Source of the DNA: Bacillota bacterium
GTDB taxonomy: Bacteria > Bacillota > UBA4882 > UBA8346
Direction of reading: 5' to 3'
Assembly (NCBI GenBank): GCA_029974635.1
Contig: JARKQY010000045.1
Span: forward strand, 1 to 61,530
Length of the DNA: 61,530 nucleotides
Shown: positions 52,666 to 61,445 of the stretch, piece after piece
Layout of the letters: each line of letters begins with the position of its first letter
Position numbering within the stretch: position 1 is the first letter of the stretch
The notes under the pieces: model-generated
What the model was told of the DNA's origin: nothing
Database searches by the model: none
The model's input: only the letters and a program-made list of their open reading frames with translations
Translations under genes and position numbers: made by a program

Positions 52666-53655
52666 TTATCCGACCTGAATATTCGGCTCGGAAATTTCGA
52701 TAACCCGCTGGCTCCATTTATTGCACCGATCTCCCAGACAGGCAATGAGGATGTTTGCCTGCCGGAGTTCCACCACTTCACATTGATTAGCACAGCCTTC
52801 ACAATCAAAACTGGAAGTTGTCACCGGTTCATTAATGAATTGAAACCCTTTGAAACGGGTGGTTTTTTTCTGATAGAGCAGTTCATCTCTGACTAACAAG
52901 GCGGCTCCGAGAGCTCCCATGACCTCATAATCTTCAGGAACCAAAATCCTATCTCCCAGTGCTTCTTCGAACGCCCGGCGAATTCCCAGATTGGCAGCCA
53001 CCCCACCCTGGAAAATGAATGGCGGTTTTAATTCCTTTCCTTTGCCTAAATTGTTGATAAAATTACGGACTAAAGCATTACATAAACCGGCAAGAATATC
53101 CTCCAGAGGATGACCCATTTGTTGCTTATGGATCATATCCGATTCGGCAAAAACGGCGCATCTTCCGGCGATACGAACCGGGTGACGTCCTTTGGCCGCT
53201 TTTTCTCCTAATTCAGCCACATGAAGGTTAAGCCGGGCCGCTTGCTGGTCTAAAAACGATCCCGTACCGGCGGCGCATACCGTATTCATGGCAAAATCAC
53301 TGACAATCCCATCCCGGATCAGAATCAATTTAGAATCTTGCCCGCCGATCTCGATGACCGTCTGAACCTCCGGCATAACATGAACACAGGCCACAGCGTG
53401 GGCGGTTATTTCATTTTTGATTAAGTCAGCGCCTAATAGTTTTCCGATCAACAAACGTCCGGAACCGGTTACCCCGACCCCTGCAATTTCAAAATCTTTC
53501 AGGGTTTTAGCCATCTGACTCAAACCTCTTTGAACCGAACCTACCGGATCACCTTGGGATCGTATATATAATTTGGCTGCCAATTCTTTTTGTGCATTCA
53601 TAAAAACAATATTCGTGCTGACGGAACCGATATCAATACCCAAATAATACTTCAA
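52666..53655 (-). CDS. CoA-enzyme activase-like ATPase (BadF/BadG/HgdC family)
   Basis: 329-aa ASKHA-fold ATPase. GIDIGSVSTNIV (phosphate 1), GVTGSGR, EIGGQDSK (phosphate 2), and CAAGTGSFLDQQ plus GRCAVFAESD, whose Cys residues would ligate the intersubunit [4Fe-4S] cluster; GGVAANLG is the adenosine motif. The C-terminus adds a Cys-rich patch (CEGCANQC, LGDRC). Family members inject a low-potential electron into 2-hydroxyacyl-CoA dehydratases or benzoyl-CoA reductase. TTG start with GGAGGG upstream. The two DUF2229 genes upstream are likely partners. Confidence 0.88.
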   Translation of the reverse strand: MKYYLGIDIGSVSTNIVFMNAQKELAAKLYIRSQGDPVGSVQRGLSQMAKTLKDFEIAGVGVTGSGRLLIGKLLGADLIKNEITAHAVACVHVMPEVQTVIEIGGQDSKLILIRDGIVSDFAMNTVCAAGTGSFLDQQAARLNLHVAELGEKAAKGRHPVRIAGRCAVFAESDMIHKQQMGHPLEDILAGLCNALVRNFINNLGKGKELKPPFIFQGGVAANLGIRRAFEEALGDRILVPEDYEVMGALGAALLVRDELLYQKKTTRFKGFQFINEPVTTSSFDCEGCANQCEVVELRQANILIACLGDRCNKWSQRVIEISEPNIQVG

Positions 53656-53710
53656 AAAATGACCCTCCTGTCATCTGCTAACGCTATAGCCTGGTGTTTC
53701 AAGGCGTGGT

Positions 53711-54829
53711 TCAGCCGGTTCTAATGAAGTGCCGCTTATCGGCTTCGTTTTTCCAGTGGCGGTGCTTCAGAAGATCAATAAACGCTTCCAGCCGGGTTCG
53801 GACACCGGCTTCGGCGGCATGCTCATCGATAATTACCGATAAAACCGGAATAGATAGCTTCCTGGACACCTCGGGCAGAACTTGCATCGCCACAATTTCG
53901 GGCATGCAAGTAAACGGCGCCAATTCAATAACGCCATGATAATTGTTAGCTGCAGCCTTAACCGTATATGCCACTGTTTCAATTCCGTGGCCGCCAACAA
54001 AATTACTTAAATAAGGCTTGGCCAGCAAGTCGTATTTCTTACGCCAGTCAGGTTTTACCAGGCTTAAAAACAGGGTTTCATAGACCCATCTGGCGAAATA
54101 GATGGTCCGGCTGACTTCAACCCCCATCTCTCCCAGAACTCTTTCGATTTGGAAGTTCACCTGGGGTTCCAACACCATATAGATTTCACCCAACAAAATA
54201 ATCCGTAAAACCGAATCATCCGGAGTAATAGCAATGGCTCTTAGTTCTTCCAGGCCGCGCTGATGAACTATATGAATATCCCGAATCATACCGGCCTCGT
54301 CAAGGGCGCGGTAAAATGCTGTTTGAACCTTGGTAGTAGTGCCGGGCCATTTTTCAAGGGGGCGGATCCGGTTTAGGAGATCATCGAAATCATCCAATGC
54401 TTTTGCCTTTAACCAGGCAAGCCGTGCGGCATTGAAGAGATCGACAAGACGGTGCTTTGGAACATACCGTTTGATCTTGTCCCATAGTTCGGTCCAATGG
54501 GTCTTAGGCGCCTCTAATACCAAAAACTCTACCGGATAATTAGCTTGATGCAATATTTCCCGCTGTAATTCACCATAATAACCAAAACGGCAAGGGCCGA
54601 CGCCACCCGCCATAAAAATGCATTCAGCCCCGGATTCAATAGCTTCAACATAATTTCCCAAATTCACTTTTAGCGGAAAACAGACAAATTCGGGCGCCAG
54701 CTTCAATCCCAAAGTAATCGTCCGCCGGGTAATCGGCGGCGGAACCACCGGATCAAGACCCAATTCCGACAACAATGTCCGAAATGGAATATAAGAATTT
54801 CCCATATGCGCAAAAGTTACTTTTAGCAT
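53711..54829 (-). CDS. DUF2229/HgdB-like protein, activase partner (copy 1)
   Basis: 372-aa protein resembling the C-terminal DUF2229 and 2-hydroxyglutaryl-CoA dehydratase D-like part of large activase proteins. Recognisable words are PEFVCFPLKVNLGNY (Cys near 55), MAGGVGPCRFGYYGELQ (Cys) and APFTCMPEIVAMQVLPE (Cys), possible Fe-S ligands. Start ATG 54829 overlaps the upstream stop by 7 bp. In many Bacillota these domains are fused to the BadF ATPase; here they are separate chains. Confidence 0.78.
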   Translation of the reverse strand: MLKVTFAHMGNSYIPFRTLLSELGLDPVVPPPITRRTITLGLKLAPEFVCFPLKVNLGNYVEAIESGAECIFMAGGVGPCRFGYYGELQREILHQANYPVEFLVLEAPKTHWTELWDKIKRYVPKHRLVDLFNAARLAWLKAKALDDFDDLLNRIRPLEKWPGTTTKVQTAFYRALDEAGMIRDIHIVHQRGLEELRAIAITPDDSVLRIILLGEIYMVLEPQVNFQIERVLGEMGVEVSRTIYFARWVYETLFLSLVKPDWRKKYDLLAKPYLSNFVGGHGIETVAYTVKAAANNYHGVIELAPFTCMPEIVAMQVLPEVSRKLSIPVLSVIIDEHAAEAGVRTRLEAFIDLLKHRHWKNEADKRHFIRTG

Positions 54830-55773
54830 GGAACCTTTTTAGGAACCCTTTCCCGGTATTGCAGCAGACTTATAAATGCTTCCAACCGGGTGATAATTCC
54901 GGCCTCCCCGCTGTGTTCTTCCAAATTTAAACGCAAAAAAGGCTTACCGGCCGCTTTAATCCTCCGTTCCATCATATCACCGATAATCGCTTCTAAACCG
55001 CAGGCAAACGGGGTTAAATGAATGAATCCGTCGACTTTTACGCCGGAATCCCGGAGCATCCAGTCTAAACTATCCAATTGAGAGCGCCCCAGGGTCCAAA
55101 ACATTTTCTTGTTTAATTTACCGGAACCAACTCCTTGAAATTCGGGCGGAATCATTTCCGGGGTCAGAAAGTTGATTTGGTTCTCCGTCAATATTTGCAG
55201 AAAATTTAGATTAAAACCGGCATCATATAAACAATAGGGGTGCCCCAATAAACCGATAGTCAAAGTTGACTCGTTGCCTGGTAATGAATTCCGATATGTA
55301 TTGCATATGGTTAAGGCCGGTGAATTGCCGGTTTGTTTCGAACTATCCACCAGATTATTCTTTGAAGGAGTTTTGATTCCCTTACGGGAGGCGGCGCTTC
55401 GTAAACATTGAATCATATCAATGTTTTTCGGACCAACCTTGACCACCAGAAATTGATTGCGGAGAGCCGGCAGCGTATGACGTACCAAATCGGGTAAGCC
55501 CATAAATTTGGGACAAATATACGCATCTTTTTCAATCTTGATAAGATGAGGTATCATGATCAAGTCAGTTACCGGAGCCAACCATTTGATATGACCGATA
55601 AATATTTTCATCGGCAGACACAGCTCATCCAAGGCCACTTTGATGCCGGAGAGCATAATCTGATGATCGGTTGACGCGGACACAACGGTTTCACAACCGC
55701 ATTCTTGCCAAAACTCCTCCCAGAGATGACCATACCAATAATATAAAAGCCCGCGGGGAATTCCGATTTTCAT
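54823..55773 (-). CDS. DUF2229/HgdB-like protein, activase partner (copy 2)
   Basis: 316-aa protein. N-terminal MKIGIPRGLLYYWYGHLWEEFW and CLPMKIFIGHI resemble the start of DUF2229; YICPKFMGLPD, GHPYCLYD and LTPFACGLEAIIGD provide conserved Cys residues. It is paralogous in layout with copy 1 (both end EEHSGEAG or DEHAAEAG, then RLEAFI.LL). ATG 55773 behind GGTGATGAT. First gene of the operon DUF2229-DUF2229-activase-mug. Confidence 0.78.
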   Translation of the reverse strand: MKIGIPRGLLYYWYGHLWEEFWQECGCETVVSASTDHQIMLSGIKVALDELCLPMKIFIGHIKWLAPVTDLIMIPHLIKIEKDAYICPKFMGLPDLVRHTLPALRNQFLVVKVGPKNIDMIQCLRSAASRKGIKTPSKNNLVDSSKQTGNSPALTICNTYRNSLPGNESTLTIGLLGHPYCLYDAGFNLNFLQILTENQINFLTPEMIPPEFQGVGSGKLNKKMFWTLGRSQLDSLDWMLRDSGVKVDGFIHLTPFACGLEAIIGDMMERRIKAAGKPFLRLNLEEHSGEAGIITRLEAFISLLQYRERVPKKVPC

Positions 55774-55900
55774 ATCATCACCTTGAATTTTATTGCAACT
55801 TCAATTGCTGGAAAAGTCGTAGCCAAATTTTGTGATATAATGATAATTCGAACTCTTGATAAAGATTTCCTGCTTTTTATGTGATATTATTACAGCGCTT

Positions 55901-56470
55901 TCAGTTCATCATATGATTGCGTTTTAAGATCTCCTCCACGGCCTGGGTTGTGATTCGCGCCCCGTTTTCAAGTAAATCGGCGTCATCCATTTTTCCCAAA
56001 TCTCCGATCCCGATGACAACCGGGACCGGTAACTGATTGATAATATCTACCGTATCTCCTTTAATGGTTCCCTCTTCATTAAAGGCGGGATTGCCATCTT
56101 TGTTTACCGGTTCCGGAACAACTTTTCCATCCCGGGTTACGGAAGCTGTAACCGGAACCCCGTTGACATACCCGGTATTTGAGGCCACCGCCAGCACCCC
56201 TAGAATTTCCAATTCCGGATCATGAGCCAAGACTTCCAGGGCTTTTTCGCCACTACCTTTGCTGCGAGCGCCGCAATCATCCACCATGACCAAGACCGGA
56301 TCGTGGGGAGCTTTTTTAATGGCCTTGGCGATTTCTTCACCGGAGATCTTGGTGGGATTACCGGCGGACATGGATATACAGCGTCCGCCCACTTTTTGGG
56401 CAACCTTTTCAACTACTTTTTGAGCAACTCGATCTCCATCGGTAACTACGATAATCCTGCGTTTAACCAA
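55901..56470 (-). CDS. SpoVAEA-like stage V sporulation protein
   Basis: 189-aa soluble protein of the SpoVAEA type (PF14097-like): N-terminal VVTDGDRVAQKVVEK, then RCISMSAGNPT, PVLVMVDDCG, LGVLAVASNTG and VIGIGDLGKMDDADLLENGA (the last two given as GIGDLGKM and DADLLENGA). SpoVA proteins move dipicolinic acid into the forespore, but here the spoVAC/D/Eb genes are absent, so it stands alone in a sporulation-linked group. TTG start, overlapping the DUF3189 gene by 8 bp. Confidence 0.82.
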   Translation of the reverse strand: MVKRRIIVVTDGDRVAQKVVEKVAQKVGGRCISMSAGNPTKISGEEIAKAIKKAPHDPVLVMVDDCGARSKGSGEKALEVLAHDPELEILGVLAVASNTGYVNGVPVTASVTRDGKVVPEPVNKDGNPAFNEEGTIKGDTVDIINQLPVPVVIGIGDLGKMDDADLLENGARITTQAVEEILKRNHMMN

Positions 56471-56921
56471 AACTTTTACACAACTCCTTTGCCCGGATAA
56501 CTTGGCCGGCGATTTGAAAATAACAACTTTGAATGCCGCGGCTCATTACCTTTTGGCCATGATTGGCCAGTTTTAACATATATAGCATCCGGCCGAACCG
56601 AATGTAAGTATTGGGTTGAATCCGGATATCGAAAAATTTCCACTCCAATAAATTCGAATGTTCCTTTAAAAAAAAACAAGCTGTTTGTAAACCCAGATTG
56701 GTATCGTTCCCAAAATCAACGAAAAAAATCTCATTATTTAATTCATCTCTTCCCAAAAACTGGGGAATACCAACTTTGCTATATTTTTCCGGTGCAAACT
56801 CAAGAGTGGCGTTAAGCTGTTTTATGGTTGGAACCCGGTCAACCGGCAATTGGTTTAAATGAATCCAGCCTGCCATGAGCGGCGTTTGATTTTCAAAAGC
56901 TGAATAATAAAATATCTTCAA
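56463..56921 (-). CDS. DUF3189-family protein (copy 1)
   Basis: 152-aa protein of the DUF3189 family found in spore-formers. Shared with copy 2: N-terminal KIFYYSAFENQTPLMAGWIHL (short form of YHCYGGAHASPTAAAVHL), a V.T..QL/F region, FFVDFGND and a C-terminal hydrophobic patch. It has lost the HCYGG-like histidine and is more divergent. TTG start at 56921. Function unknown; tandem with copy 2 and upstream of SpoVAEA. Confidence 0.7.
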   Translation of the reverse strand: MKIFYYSAFENQTPLMAGWIHLNQLPVDRVPTIKQLNATLEFAPEKYSKVGIPQFLGRDELNNEIFFVDFGNDTNLGLQTACFFLKEHSNLLEWKFFDIRIQPNTYIRFGRMLYMLKLANHGQKVMSRGIQSCYFQIAGQVIRAKELCKSFG

Positions 56922-56951
56922 AATTAGACATCACCAAAAGTGAAATAGAGT

Positions 56952-57428
56952 TTACTGATCCAGCGGTAAATTAATTCTCAGGTTTCGAACGGTTTTTTTT
57001 ACAATAGCGACCAATATGGGAAATGAAATCATTGTCCCGAAAGTTACTACCGGACGTCCGAATTTGACCCACCCCATAGCCCGGGACGAATAACCGCCGG
57101 TGATCATCACCGGATTAAATATTTGTAAACAATTAACAAAGTAATAATCATCAGGTTCGCCGCCGTTTTGGCGGGCCAATTCTCTAATTAGGCTGATTAC
57201 CATCTTGGGGGAATTTCTGCGCCCCATGATGTAAACTTCATTGCCGGCGGAATCAACCCCAACTTTGATTAACCTTCCATGTTCGTTCCAGATAGTACAA
57301 TCAAAAAAAGGTATTTTTTCGAAATCACTGAAACGAGGGAATCTGTTATGCGGCATAAGGCCGAGATGAACAGCCGCCGCCGTTGGAGATGCGTGAGCTC
57401 CACCGTAACAATGATAAACGATTTTCAT
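56952..57428 (-). CDS. DUF3189-family protein (copy 2)
   Basis: 158-aa protein with the family start YHCYGGAHASPTAAAVHLG and the later GRRNSPKMVISLIREL and NCLQIFNPVMITGGYSSR words. No function is known; the family is restricted to spore-forming Bacillota and clusters with sporulation genes, as here. Its ATG overlaps the SpoIIP stop (TAATGA). The C-terminus is moderately hydrophobic and could associate with membranes. Confidence 0.82.
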   Translation of the reverse strand: MKIVYHCYGGAHASPTAAAVHLGLMPHNRFPRFSDFEKIPFFDCTIWNEHGRLIKVGVDSAGNEVYIMGRRNSPKMVISLIRELARQNGGEPDDYYFVNCLQIFNPVMITGGYSSRAMGWVKFGRPVVTFGTMISFPILVAIVKKTVRNLRINLPLDQ

Positions 57429-58525
57429 TATTTCTGATCCTTATTCTCATCCGGTTCGTTCTTATCTTTATTTATATTTTCACCAACCGCTCCGGTAAAT
57501 TCTTTGGCGAGGTCCTTTAAACTGCCGCGGTTGATTAACAAGAACAACCCGACGCCACCGACTAAAGCTACGATTATCCAAAAAAGACTGCGCATACTTC
57601 CCCGGTTGAGAAAACCGGTCCCGGTAGTACCATATAGAACTTCACTGGCGGCGGCGGCAAAAATATCCGCGCCTCTTTCAGCCGCTTGTTGACTGTTTTT
57701 CTCTGTGCCAAATTCCAGCAAAATGGTTCGCGGACCGAGATCCTGATTATATTTGCCCTCTCCATAAAAAATTCCTTTGATGAAGCCAGGATACTTTTTA
57801 TCAACGACGGCTTTTATTTTTTTCGCAAAGTCATTGTTCGCTTGAAAGTTTGGATTTTGTCTTCCCAGCACCAATTGCACTTTGGTAACCGCCTGGTTGT
57901 CAACGTATTTACTGTAAGTATGCAACGGTCCGGCGTCACGGTGGACATCGATGAGGCATACCGGACTTTGCCGCAACAATTGTACCGCAGTCCGTCGGGA
58001 ACGATCATAAGCCGTCCCGTCATGAGGATCATGAGGCGTTTTGGAATGCACCACGGGTATTCCCTTCTTCTCAAGGGACTTGGTCAAAGTTTCTCCTACT
58101 TGGATTATCCCGCCTTTGGCCGGCTTGCTGGAGGTTCCATCAGTGGGCTCGTATGATTCATCCGTATGGGTATGATAAACACCAATGGGCCCCCGCTGTT
58201 TCACCTCCGCCCGTAAATAATCGAAGCGGAAAAACTCTTGAATAAATGCTCCGATACCTGTCCGGAGACTTCCTTGCAGTCCATTTTTTTTGACTAATTT
58301 GGCGTAAGCCGTCTTGCCGGTAACACGGTATATCCTATATAACCGGTTTTCACTGGTTAAATATTCATCCCCCACCACTACTTGATGGCCTGTTTCGGTA
58401 ACTAACCGGCCAGCCGTATCTTTGAGGGTCATATAACTATTTTTCAGTTCGGTTTCCGCCGCTGTATTCACTGTCACGCAAAATACCAGCAGCAGCCAGG
58501 AAACCAAGAATAAAAAACGTTTCAT
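57428..58525 (-). CDS. spoIIP: Stage II sporulation protein P
   Basis: 365-aa peptidoglycan amidase/endopeptidase of engulfment. A signal or anchor segment (about 2-20) is followed by a SpoIIP domain (about 100-300) with GVYHTHTDESYEPTDG (Zn His), LIDVHRDAG and ILLEFGTEKNSQQAAE. A second TM near 310-330 precedes an acidic/basic tail. In Bacillus it acts with SpoIID and SpoIIM at the forespore septum. ATG 58525 with GGAGG. Neighbours DUF1614 and DUF3189 fit a sporulation unit. Confidence 0.9.
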   Translation of the reverse strand: MKRFLFLVSWLLLVFCVTVNTAAETELKNSYMTLKDTAGRLVTETGHQVVVGDEYLTSENRLYRIYRVTGKTAYAKLVKKNGLQGSLRTGIGAFIQEFFRFDYLRAEVKQRGPIGVYHTHTDESYEPTDGTSSKPAKGGIIQVGETLTKSLEKKGIPVVHSKTPHDPHDGTAYDRSRRTAVQLLRQSPVCLIDVHRDAGPLHTYSKYVDNQAVTKVQLVLGRQNPNFQANNDFAKKIKAVVDKKYPGFIKGIFYGEGKYNQDLGPRTILLEFGTEKNSQQAAERGADIFAAAASEVLYGTTGTGFLNRGSMRSLFWIIVALVGGVGLFLLINRGSLKDLAKEFTGAVGENINKDKNEPDENKDQK

Positions 58526-58527
58526 GT

Positions 58528-59211
58528 TTATTCCTCCTTATTGTTCCTGGTTTCGATAGGGGGATGGTCCAGTGCTTCGCTTAATTCCGCCGGATGATCT
58601 CCCCGGCTGGGACCGCCTTGCATGGCTTCCCGGCTTTCACCAACTATTTCAGCTAGTAAAACCGCTAACACTCCGGCGATAACAATAGTATCAAACACCC
58701 CGCCGCCGCCGATCTGGGTCGGCACATTAGTTCCCATTCCCCTTACAGTAAAGACATGAACAATATCCATACTCAGAATTCCCAGAACAGCAATGATAAA
58801 TGCCAATCTTCTGGAACGTCCCGCTATGTAGGCAACTACACCGGCAATAATAGCCCATAGGAACTGGGGCTCAATAATTCCGTAGTTGGTATCAAAGCGG
58901 TATAACCGGTTAACACCATATAAAACTCCAGTCGTTAAAACAATCCCGATAATTGAACGCAGCCACTCTTTACCGGAACCGGCTTTGAAAAGAACATATA
59001 GTGCTAATGAAATAGGTAACAAGGCTCCACCAATATTTAACGTAACCAAAGGATCTCTCCAAATCGGAATATTAATAAAACTTCCCGCAATTAAGGCCCC
59101 GATGAAAAACAAACCACCACGGTCGCTCAGATAAAGCTGATCCAGAACCCGGTGGGCCAGGCCAAGAAAGATTAGAATACTTGCCCCGACTAATAAAACA
59201 ATCCCGCTCAT
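58528..59211 (-). CDS. DUF1614-type membrane protein
   Basis: 227-aa protein with about seven hydrophobic segments between residues 3 and 195 and a charged cytosolic tail. The segment FTVRGMGTNVPTQIGGGGVFDTIVIAGVLAVLLAE (given here by position, about 155-190) is the glycine-rich signature of DUF1614. No function is known; it often adjoins spoIIP. ATG 59211 with GGAGGCGG. Spacing to spoIIP is 2 bp, so they are co-transcribed. Confidence 0.78.
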   Translation of the reverse strand: MSGIVLLVGASILIFLGLAHRVLDQLYLSDRGGLFFIGALIAGSFINIPIWRDPLVTLNIGGALLPISLALYVLFKAGSGKEWLRSIIGIVLTTGVLYGVNRLYRFDTNYGIIEPQFLWAIIAGVVAYIAGRSRRLAFIIAVLGILSMDIVHVFTVRGMGTNVPTQIGGGGVFDTIVIAGVLAVLLAEIVGESREAMQGGPSRGDHPAELSEALDHPPIETRNNKEE

Positions 59212-59298
59212 TGCTTCCGCCTCCTTTACCGGATAGGTTCTCCCGGGTTATATCCTCTTATGCTGGTAATTGACAGGAAGAAAGCCGGATAAAAGTAA

Positions 59299-59325
59299 AA
59301 CGACCACACTCCTGGTGTGGTCGTT
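59299..59325 (-). terminator. Terminator of the ispH-rpsA operon
   Basis: Perfect stem AACGACCACAC/GTGTGGTCGTT, followed on the minus strand by TTTACTTTTATCC. It lies 30 bp past the rpsA stop. Confidence 0.8.
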
Positions 59326-59354
59326 CATTATATATAGAGCCTTTATTTTGACGG

Positions 59355-60563
59355 TCATTTTTTTAAGAAATCCCCTAAATTTTGGGTTATTGCCGTATCA
59401 TCACTTTGGGTGCTTAACAATTGCTCCGTCTCTTGTTTTTCAATCTCTTGAACAGCTTCACGCAGGCTAAGCGAAATTTTGCGATTGGCCGTATCAATCT
59501 TTACTATTTTGGCCTGAACTTCATCGCCAACCTTTAGAACCTCGTCCGGCTTAGCAATTCGTTTATCGGAGATCTGGGAAATATGAATGAGTCCGTCAAC
59601 TCCGGGGGCTAATCGCACAAAAGCCCCGAATGATTCCAGCCGGACCACTGTACCCGGATAGACTTCACCTTCTTTGAATTTAAGCGCCGCTTCGTCCCAC
59701 GGATGCGCCTGAATTTGTTTTAATGAAAGGGAGATCTTCTGGGTCCCTTGATCTGTTTTTAGGATAACCACCTCAACCTGATCACCCTCATTTAACGCTT
59801 CTTTTACCGATTTAACCCGGTTCCAACTTAATTCGGAGATATGGATCAATCCCTCCACCCCGGAACCCAAATCGATGAACGCGCCAAAATCGGTGATCCG
59901 GGTTACTTTTCCACTGCGGCGGTCTCCTTCTTTCAAGGTTTTAAAAATCTCCTCCACCGCTTGTTTTCTTTCTTTCTCCAACAATTCCCGCCGGGAAACC
60001 ACTATCCGGCGTTTGGCAGGATCAAACTCGATGATTTTCACAGGATATTCTTGCCCGACAAGTTCCTCCAGATTCTTCGTGAAACCTAAAGCCGCCTGAG
60101 AAGCCGGCATAAATGCCTTTAATCCGCCGACCGTTACACTCAAGCCTCCCTTTACTATATCTTGAATCTTGCCCGCGACAGGGTTTCCGCTTTGAAAAAC
60201 AGCTTCCAAATCAAACCAGACTTGCTGCTGATCCACTAAGCGCTTGGATAACCGGATTTTATCTTCGTCGCCGGTCCGGGTTACCATTACTTTGATAATA
60301 TCGCCGGGCTTTACCAGTTCCTTGGCGGAAGCCGCCTGTTTGGCCGAAAGCTCTTCCACTGGAACCGTCAAATCGGATTTTCCGCCGATATCAACAAATG
60401 CGGCATCATCACGAACCAATATAACTTTGGCTTCGATGATTTGGCCCTGAACCAACTCCCGGAAACGATCCTCCGGCCAGTCATTCGCCATTGATTCCAC
60501 CATTTCCTCAGCAGTATCGGTACCTTCATCTTGGGGATTTCTCTGATTCAATTCTTCCGTCAT
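59355..60563 (-). CDS. rpsA: Ribosomal protein S1-like, four S1 domains
   Basis: 402-aa RNA-binding protein with four S1 domains (about 35-105, 120-190, 205-275, 290-360); domains 3 and 4 carry the canonical words VTRITDFGAFIDLG and VVRLESFGAFVRLAPG, each followed by GLIHISE/Q. Bacillota S1 homologues are shorter than the six-domain E. coli protein and bind mRNA on the 30S subunit. ATG 60563 with GGAGG. It follows ispH by 24 bp, an order often seen in clostridia. Confidence 0.92.
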   Translation of the reverse strand: MTEELNQRNPQDEGTDTAEEMVESMANDWPEDRFRELVQGQIIEAKVILVRDDAAFVDIGGKSDLTVPVEELSAKQAASAKELVKPGDIIKVMVTRTGDEDKIRLSKRLVDQQQVWFDLEAVFQSGNPVAGKIQDIVKGGLSVTVGGLKAFMPASQAALGFTKNLEELVGQEYPVKIIEFDPAKRRIVVSRRELLEKERKQAVEEIFKTLKEGDRRSGKVTRITDFGAFIDLGSGVEGLIHISELSWNRVKSVKEALNEGDQVEVVILKTDQGTQKISLSLKQIQAHPWDEAALKFKEGEVYPGTVVRLESFGAFVRLAPGVDGLIHISQISDKRIAKPDEVLKVGDEVQAKIVKIDTANRKISLSLREAVQEIEKQETEQLLSTQSDDTAITQNLGDFLKK

Positions 60564-60587
60564 TCCAATATGACCTCCTCGAGCGCG

Positions 60588-61445
60588 CTAAAGCGCAGAT
60601 ATTTTCGCCACAATTTCGGCGATTTGCTCATCAGGTGTGGATGCACCTGCGGTAATTCCGACGCTGTTTATCTTGTGAAACCAATCCGGATTTATTTCCG
60701 TAGCGGATTCCACCTGATAAGTATTTGTTCCGTGATTTCGGCTGATCTCTACCAATCTTGAAGTATTCGCCGAGTTTCGGCCACCCACTACAATCATTAA
60801 ATCCACCCGGCGGCTTAATTCAGCTGTTTCCCGCTGACGCTCGGAGGTTGCGGAACAGATAGTGTTAAACACCCGGAGTTCCTTCGCATAGGGAATAATT
60901 GCAGCGACCAGTTGACTTAACCGGGATGTTTCTTGCGTGGTCTGACTGATAATACCTACTTTTGCAGTAATTTGAGAGGCAAGGTCCGTGTCCTGAAGAT
61001 TATTGACCACCAAAGCCGGAACACCGATGGCTTCCAATACGCCCTTCACTTCAGCGTGATCCTTTTCTCCGAAAATGATTATCTGATAACCTTCTTGGGC
61101 TAAAAAAGATCCCAACTGCTGAACATTCTTTACAAAGGGGCATGTAGCATCGATAATCTCCAAGCCACGTCGAGCAGCTGTTTGATAAATGCTTGGACCG
61201 GCGCCATGGGAACGGATAACGATTTTTCCGGATGCTGCGGAGATTTCATCGATAGCGGAAACTACTTTAACCCCTTTTTCAGCCAGTTCCTTCACCACCC
61301 GGGGATTATGGATCAGAGGTCCCAAACTGTATAAAGGTATTTTAGGATTATGTTGCGTTGTGGTTTGCAAGGCGCCTTGAACCAATTCCAGAGCCCGGCG
61401 CACTCCAAAACAAAAACCCGCTGTCTTAGCACCCAGTATATCCAA
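60588..61445 (-). CDS. ispH: 4-Hydroxy-3-methylbut-2-enyl diphosphate reductase (IspH/LytB)
   Basis: About 285-aa [4Fe-4S] enzyme of the last MEP-pathway step, making IPP and DMAPP from HMBPP. Cluster Cys residues: FCFGVRRALE, DATCPFVKNVQ and FNTICSATSERQ; substrate-site words are IIRSHGAGP-like VIRSHGAGP and SAGASTPD-like TAGASTPDEQI. I start at TTG 61445 (LDILGAKTAGF), which has AAGGGG; the frame opens at TTG 61481. It is probably co-transcribed with genes beyond the window edge. Confidence 0.93.
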   Translation of the reverse strand: MDILGAKTAGFCFGVRRALELVQGALQTTTQHNPKIPLYSLGPLIHNPRVVKELAEKGVKVVSAIDEISAASGKIVIRSHGAGPSIYQTAARRGLEIIDATCPFVKNVQQLGSFLAQEGYQIIIFGEKDHAEVKGVLEAIGVPALVVNNLQDTDLASQITAKVGIISQTTQETSRLSQLVAAIIPYAKELRVFNTICSATSERQRETAELSRRVDLMIVVGGRNSANTSRLVEISRNHGTNTYQVESATEINPDWFHKINSVGITAGASTPDEQIAEIVAKISAL

